From the NCBI GenBank assembly GCA_964589765.1, contig CAZPUM010000041.1, forward strand, positions 1 to 8,525: a DNA stretch of 8,525 nucleotides, written 5' to 3'. Below the pieces are notes generated by a model. The model worked only from the letters and a program-made list of their open reading frames with translations. It ran no database searches and had not been told where the DNA came from. This stretch comes from UBA525 sp964589765 (GTDB lineage: Archaea; Nanobdellota; Nanobdellia; Woesearchaeales; UBA525). The translations under genes were made by a program, and so were the position numbers. Shown here piece by piece: positions 4,571-8,525 of the stretch. Each line of letters opens with the position of its first letter. The first letter of the stretch is position 1.

Positions 4571-6562
4571 ATGTACACAATCTATGGACTAATTGTTATA
4601 GCGGTTATCGCCCTGATATTCACTTGGTTCCTGTCGGCCAGCATCAAGAAAAAGCCTATGGGTACACCTAAGATGAAGGAGATAGCAGGATATATTCGTG
4701 AAGGCGCAATGGCCTTTTTACAAAGAGAGTACAAGATTCTGGCAGTGTTCGTACTTATAGTAGCAGTACTGCTCTGGTTCTTTATTGCGCCAGGAACAGC
4801 GATTGCTTTTGTTTTTGGAGCGATAGCATCTGCGCTGGCAGGTTATATAGGGATGAGAATCGCAACAAGGGCTGCTGTCAGGACCACCCAGGCAGCAAGA
4901 ACAAGCCTGAACAAAGCACTTCAGATAGCTTTCCGCTCGGGAGCGGTCATGGGGCTTTGTGTTGTTGGTCTAGGCCTACTAGGAATTCTTATTCTGATGC
5001 TCGTCTACGGGGTAGAATCCAACATTGCCAATCTAGATTTGATTCTAGGGTTTAGTTTTGGAGCATCATCCATCGCGTTATTCGCAAGGGTGGGTGGAGG
5101 AATCTACACCAAGGCAGCAGATGTTGGAGCAGACCTTGTCGGAAAGGTAGAGGCGGGCATCCCTGAGGATGACCCAAGAAACCCTGCTGTTATCGCTGAT
5201 AATGTTGGAGACAATGTTGGAGATGTTGCGGGAATGGGCGCTGACCTTTTTGAGAGCTATGTTGGAAGCTTAATCAGCGCTATGATACTTGGGGTTATTG
5301 TGTTCGACATGCAAGGTGTTCTATTCCCTCTCGTACTAGCCGGTCTAGGAATAATAGCAAGTATTATTGGAAGTTTCTTCGTAAGAACTAATGATGACAC
5401 CAAGATTAACTGGGCGCTTCACAGAGGACTATTGATAGCTAGCCTTATTGTTGCCGTTGGAACATACTTCCTTGTGAATTATTACTTTGGAGTTCTGAAC
5501 CTGTTCTGGGCAACAATCTCAGGACTTATCGCGGGAGTTCTGATTGGCATCGTTACTGAGTACTACACCAGTGCTCTCCACAGTCCTACACAAAACATAA
5601 GCAAAGCAAGCCTGACAGGTAGCGCAACAAACATCATAGAAGGTCTTGCGGTAGGTAATAAAAGCACAGCCGTTCCCGTACTAATTCTTGTGATTGCTAT
5701 TGGAATATCCTACCATTTTGGTGGGCTTTACGGAATCGCAATTGCCGCAGTTGGAATGCTGAGCACATTGGGAATCTCACTTGCAGTTGATGCATACGGT
5801 CCTGTTGCTGATAACGCGGGAGGAATAGCAGAGATGGCAGGACTTCCCCACGCAGTAAGAAAGAAAACAGACGCTCTTGATAGTGCAGGCAACACAACCG
5901 CAGCTATCGGTAAAGGATTCGCTATTGGAAGCGCAGCAATGACCGCTTTGGCACTGTTCAGCGCTTTCACAACCCAGGCAGGACTGACTAGTATCAGCTT
6001 GACAAGCCCAATAGTGATTATTGGTCTGCTGATAGGAGCAATGTTGCCTTTCCTTTTCAGTAGCATGTCAATGAGCGCAGTTGGAAAAGCCGCATTTGAG
6101 ATGATTGAAGAGGTAAGGAGACAGTTTAAAACCATCAAAGGACTAATGGAAGGCAAAGCCAAGGCGGACCATGCCCGTTGTGTTGACATAGCTACACGCG
6201 GGGCCCTAAGACAGATGATTCTACCTGGTCTGCTAGCAGTTCTAGCACCGATAGTTATTGGTCTGCTACTTGGCTTAGAGGCGCTAGGAGGAATGCTTGC
6301 GGGCTCACTTGCCTCAGGAGTCATGTTAGCTTTGATGATGGCCAACTCTGGAGGAGCATGGGACAACGCAAAGAAGCATATTGAGGCTGGCGCACATGGC
6401 GGAAAAGGTAGTGATGCTCACAAGGCGGCTATTGTTGGTGACACTGTTGGTGACCCATTCAAAGACACAGCAGGACCAAGCCTGAACATTCTCATCAAAT
6501 TAATGACTATTGTTGCGCTTGTGTTTATTCCTCTTTTCCTAGCTTACGGCGGACTGCTGTAA
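4571..6562 (+). CDS. hppA: K+-dependent membrane pyrophosphatase, probably Na+-pumping
   Basis: An integral membrane pump that hydrolyses pyrophosphate and moves Na+ or H+ outward. The 663 residues match the prokaryotic family length, and about 16 hydrophobic segments are visible. Substrate-binding motifs are intact: D-V-G-A-D-L-V-G-K-V-E at 184-194, the Asp-rich stretch from D200 through N-V-G-D-N-V-G-D at 211-218, and near the C-terminus V-G-D-T-V-G-D-P-F-K-D-T-A-G-P-S-L-N. G-N-T-T-A-A-I-G-K-G at 440-449 has Ala444 where K+-independent enzymes have Lys, so K+ dependence is predicted. D-L-F-E-S-Y-V-G at 225-232 has Glu228, the position associated with Na+-pumping (and some K+-dependent H+-pumping) members, unlike the D-L-F-G-S-Y of plant-type H+ pumps. 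The ion call is therefore likely, not certain. It appears to be a single-gene transcript with its own TATA box; the next gene starts 60 bases after the stop. It recovers biosynthetic pyrophosphate as an ion gradient. Confidence 0.96.
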   Translation: MYTIYGLIVIAVIALIFTWFLSASIKKKPMGTPKMKEIAGYIREGAMAFLQREYKILAVFVLIVAVLLWFFIAPGTAIAFVFGAIASALAGYIGMRIATRAAVRTTQAARTSLNKALQIAFRSGAVMGLCVVGLGLLGILILMLVYGVESNIANLDLILGFSFGASSIALFARVGGGIYTKAADVGADLVGKVEAGIPEDDPRNPAVIADNVGDNVGDVAGMGADLFESYVGSLISAMILGVIVFDMQGVLFPLVLAGLGIIASIIGSFFVRTNDDTKINWALHRGLLIASLIVAVGTYFLVNYYFGVLNLFWATISGLIAGVLIGIVTEYYTSALHSPTQNISKASLTGSATNIIEGLAVGNKSTAVPVLILVIAIGISYHFGGLYGIAIAAVGMLSTLGISLAVDAYGPVADNAGGIAEMAGLPHAVRKKTDALDSAGNTTAAIGKGFAIGSAAMTALALFSAFTTQAGLTSISLTSPIVIIGLLIGAMLPFLFSSMSMSAVGKAAFEMIEEVRRQFKTIKGLMEGKAKADHARCVDIATRGALRQMILPGLLAVLAPIVIGLLLGLEALGGMLAGSLASGVMLALMMANSGGAWDNAKKHIEAGAHGGKGSDAHKAAIVGDTVGDPFKDTAGPSLNILIKLMTIVALVFIPLFLAYGGLL

Positions 6563-6563
6563 G

Positions 6564-6575
6564 TTTCTCTTTTTA
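6564..6575 (+). terminator. T-rich stretch after the pyrophosphatase gene
   Basis: TTTCTCTTTTTA follows the stop codon at once, with no strong hairpin. Archaeal RNA polymerase stops at oligo-T tracts, so this is a plausible terminator, just upstream of the next gene's TATA-like element. Confidence 0.4.
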
Positions 6576-6581
6576 GATACC

Positions 6582-6589
6582 TTTTTAAA
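6582..6589 (+). promoter_or_regulatory. TATA-like element of the surface-protein gene
   Basis: TTTTTAAA is centred about 37 bases before the ATG at 6623. A start 25 bases downstream, near 6610, gives a leader of about 12 bases that just includes the GGTGG ribosome-binding site at 6613. Confidence 0.45.
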
Positions 6590-6612
6590 CAGTATTTCGA
6601 CAGATACTACAA

Positions 6613-6617
6613 GGTGG
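6613..6617 (+). promoter_or_regulatory. Ribosome-binding site of the surface-protein gene
   Basis: GGTGG lies 5 bases before ATG 6623. An in-frame GTG at 6614 falls inside it and would add M-V-W in front of the signal peptide. The ATG is the better start. Confidence 0.6.
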
Positions 6618-6622
6618 TGTGG

Positions 6623-8245
6623 ATGAGATACTTACTACTAACATTGATAGCGCTAATTATTATGCCAGTCGCTCTGGCAGTTCCAACGTCATTTTCCGAC
6701 CATGGTTCAAATGTAACCAACGGCGGAACAACAGTTTCCAGTGCGGACCTTACTATCACTATATGGGATGCTCCAACCGGTGGAAACCAAATCTATACTG
6801 AGACATTTACGGGCGGTATTGTAGATGGCGCATGGAATGTCCAGATGGACGAGTCATTGTTCACAACATCTCTTGAGTTTGGAAAACGTTACTACAAAGA
6901 CTATTCCATTGAGGCTCAAGACCTTGACTTTTCGGGCAGTGAAAGACTCGAATGGTTCTCATCCCAAGGATACATCAACAACGCCTCCCAAGTTAACACC
7001 ACCAAAATAGGAGGCTGGACAGTAACAGGAACTGACGCTACCACCATACTCAATCCTAAGATCAACTCAGCCACACCCACACTTATTTTTAATGAAACAG
7101 GATCAAATGTCTGGCGATACCTTGTTGGTGGCGACCAGATGTTACTCCAAAGAAGCGGTGCTGATATGTATTCTATTGCTGAAGATATTTACACAATCAG
7201 TCAGAGTGTCTTTGAGAACAACGCAGATTCAGTATTTTCAGTTAGAGCAACAGCTACAGGTTCATCTCTAAGATTGGGTGCGAATTCAACTGATTTCTTG
7301 TTTATTACTTCTGATGGAAAAATTGGAATTAATACAAGTTCCCCCAACCAAACTCTTGATGTGATGGGAAATATTTCTGCCAGAAAAGACATCTGTATCT
7401 TTGGCGGAAACTGTTTGAGCTCTGTTGGCGGAGGCGGATATGCTTCCGCAGCCGCGGGATGGGCTAACACTTCAACAGACACAAATACCTCAAAACAGGC
7501 CAACTTTAACAGTCACATAACATTATCTGAGGATAAGAACTTGAGCATTTACTTTCAGGGCTCGTGGATGAAAACATTGGGAACAGAAAATGATTTTGGA
7601 AGCTTGGTACTTGGTCAAAGCTTTGGAAGCATTATGATGCCAGGTTCTGAGTTCTACATGGGCAGTTCAATAAACTTATATCCAAACTTTTACTCTTACC
7701 ACAATGATGCGGGAGACTATCAAACATTCTTATCTATGGATGGCGACACTGAAACACTAATGCTTGGTGGCCAATCAGAAGATGTTTGGAATATCACAAT
7801 ATATGGAAAAGATGATAGGCCTTGGTATAATGGCGGTAGTGGAATGACACAACTGGCGTTACTTTCCGATACGGGAGCGGGAAGCGAAGATTTAATCCCC
7901 AATTATGATATCTATGGCAACACCTCAAAGACAGGTCTGTCTGTGTTTAATGGTCTGTCTACTCCTATAGATCCGTACAACAAAACTGCGTACGTATCCG
8001 CATTTGACTTAATCAGAAGTACTTATGGCGGTACGGGAGATGACTTCAGTTATACTCTATATGACGGGAGTGATACAATTATTGACACAGGAACTGACCC
8101 TCAAACAGTTATTGCGCCACTAACATGTGCTGATGTTGGACAGTATCTGATAAAAGTTGGAATCTATGACACCGTTATTGATATTAACGGCATGATTGCT
8201 GAGACATACATTGTGGTATCGGACCCTGACGGAGTATGCCCATAA
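6623..8245 (+). CDS. Secreted fibre-like surface glycoprotein
   Basis: A 540-residue exported protein. The signal peptide is M-R-Y followed by a hydrophobic core, ending A-L-A at 17-19, with no lipobox cysteine. Residues about 38-118 form a beta-rich domain (L-T-I-T-I-W-D-A-P-T-G-G-N then G-A-W-N-V), similar in style to N-terminal domains of DPANN and CPR surface proteins. Residues 230-253 hold D-G-K-I-G-I-N-T-S-S-P-N-Q-T-L-D-V-M-G-N, a motif common in phage tail-fibre and adhesin proteins that often precedes a trimeric head; no S74-type chaperone domain was recognised after it. Thirteen N-x-S/T sequons are spread along the chain, and a C258-C264 pair follows the fibre motif. The C-terminal part (about 450-540) looks Ig-like and ends D-G-V-C-P. 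No transmembrane anchor is visible, so it is released or held by other proteins. A second secreted gene starts 4 bases later. The exact function is unknown; adhesion or a cell-surface role is inferred. Confidence 0.85.
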   Translation: MRYLLLTLIALIIMPVALAVPTSFSDHGSNVTNGGTTVSSADLTITIWDAPTGGNQIYTETFTGGIVDGAWNVQMDESLFTTSLEFGKRYYKDYSIEAQDLDFSGSERLEWFSSQGYINNASQVNTTKIGGWTVTGTDATTILNPKINSATPTLIFNETGSNVWRYLVGGDQMLLQRSGADMYSIAEDIYTISQSVFENNADSVFSVRATATGSSLRLGANSTDFLFITSDGKIGINTSSPNQTLDVMGNISARKDICIFGGNCLSSVGGGGYASAAAGWANTSTDTNTSKQANFNSHITLSEDKNLSIYFQGSWMKTLGTENDFGSLVLGQSFGSIMMPGSEFYMGSSINLYPNFYSYHNDAGDYQTFLSMDGDTETLMLGGQSEDVWNITIYGKDDRPWYNGGSGMTQLALLSDTGAGSEDLIPNYDIYGNTSKTGLSVFNGLSTPIDPYNKTAYVSAFDLIRSTYGGTGDDFSYTLYDGSDTIIDTGTDPQTVIAPLTCADVGQYLIKVGIYDTVIDINGMIAETYIVVSDPDGVCP

Positions 8246-8249
8246 GTCA

Positions 8250-8525
8250 ATGAGAACCACTCTAATTTTGGTTGTGGCACTTCTGTTTGTACCTATGGTG
8301 CTGGCAACTAATGCTACCGGTGGAACGTATATTGTAGACTCTACCATGACAGCCATCGTCACTGGCGAAGCAGATGGTGGAACATACAATACTTCAAGCA
8401 CAGCAACAACCGACACAGGTACATCTGTGTTTGATGGCGGAACATTCAACGGTTTGGTATCATTTTTTGATTTGTACGTTACACCAACACCCGACACAAC
8501 AGAACCAAGAATTAATACCATCTCA
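8250..8525 (+). CDS. Secreted surface protein, partial (cut by window end)
   Basis: The ATG at 8250 opens a frame of 92 codons that runs off the window end. The signal peptide is M-R-T-T followed by a hydrophobic core, ending V-L-A at 17-19, with no lipobox cysteine. The mature part is Thr/Gly/Ser-rich and has three G-G-T-[Y/F] units at residues 24, 43 and 63, spaced 19-20 residues apart, which suggests short beta repeats. Residues 78-85 (T-P-T-P-D-T-T-E) look like a linker leading into a next domain. It begins 4 bases after the stop of the preceding surface protein; the nearest GGAG (8231) is 15 bases upstream, so translation is probably coupled. Its signal peptide resembles that of the upstream gene. 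The function is unknown and the C-terminus is missing. Confidence 0.8.
   Translation, partial: MRTTLILVVALLFVPMVLATNATGGTYIVDSTMTAIVTGEADGGTYNTSSTATTDTGTSVFDGGTFNGLVSFFDLYVTPTPDTTEPRINTIS

Noticed and set aside
4224..4578. Minus-strand open frames covering the divergent gap
   Set aside because: Their translations are rich in Cys, His and Arg without domain-like structure, and they overlap the pilin-like start, the TATA boxes and the pyrophosphatase start.
5728..6366. Long open frame (212 codons) on the minus strand opposite the pyrophosphatase gene
   Set aside because: It is antisense to highly conserved pyrophosphatase motifs, is rich in Ala, Ile, Pro and Ser as expected from the complement of a membrane-protein gene, and has no promoter or family resemblance.
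8120..8521. Minus-strand open frame opposite the two surface-protein genes
   Set aside because: It covers the junction of two plausible signal-peptide genes on the plus strand; its Val/Pro/Ser-rich composition is that of a shadow of Thr/Gly-rich coding sequence.
6623..8525. Integrated virus, based on the fibre-like motif
   Set aside because: There is no integrase, capsid, terminase, portal or tail assembly gene; both proteins have ordinary signal peptides and sit beside housekeeping genes.
1..8525. CRISPR array, insertion sequence, tRNA or rRNA gene
   Set aside because: I found no regularly spaced repeats, transposase motifs, terminal inverted repeats, T-loop sequence or rRNA signature on either strand by eye.

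Overview
The window looks like chromosomal DNA of an archaeon, most plausibly a DPANN-type lineage (Woesearchaeota/Pacearchaeota-like; this placement is inference). The pointers are a short 216-residue archaeal-type triosephosphate isomerase, two proteins with archaeal class III (pilin-type) signal peptides, TATA boxes about 25 bases upstream of starts or ribosome-binding sites, GGTG-rich Shine-Dalgarno sites, and secreted N-glycosylation-rich proteins of a kind common in DPANN genomes. Genes are tightly packed. No CRISPR array, rRNA, tRNA or transposon was recognised.

Layout. (1) 1-869, plus strand: a small PGW-motif membrane protein followed by thioredoxin. (2) 862-1278, minus strand: an unrecognised 138-residue protein whose end overlaps the thioredoxin end. 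It is divergent from lgt across an AT-rich, TATA-containing spacer. (3) 1350-3033, plus strand: an apparent operon of lgt (prolipoprotein diacylglyceryl transferase), a glutaredoxin-like protein and tpiA. (4) 3020-4324, minus strand: a three-gene operon read right to left, coding for a pilin-like protein, a 73-residue two-helix membrane protein and a second pilin-like protein. Its last gene overlaps the end of tpiA. (5) 4325-4570: the longest non-coding gap (246 bases), with promoters facing both ways and several inverted repeats. (6) 4571-6562, plus strand: a complete K+-dependent membrane pyrophosphatase, probably Na+-pumping. (7) 6623 to the window end, plus strand: two secreted surface proteins, the second cut by the window edge.

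Functionally the window is mostly cell envelope and energy: lipoprotein modification, pilus-like surface structures, ion pumping driven by pyrophosphate, secreted fibre-like glycoproteins and thiol redox proteins, with one central-carbon enzyme (TIM) inside the lgt operon. The most unusual points are a bacterial-type Lgt in an archaeal context with changed motif residues and an extra cysteine pair beside a glutaredoxin; the compact pilin-like operon; the structured gap before the pyrophosphatase gene; and the fibre-like surface proteins. I see no clear case for a wholly new defence or mobile system here.
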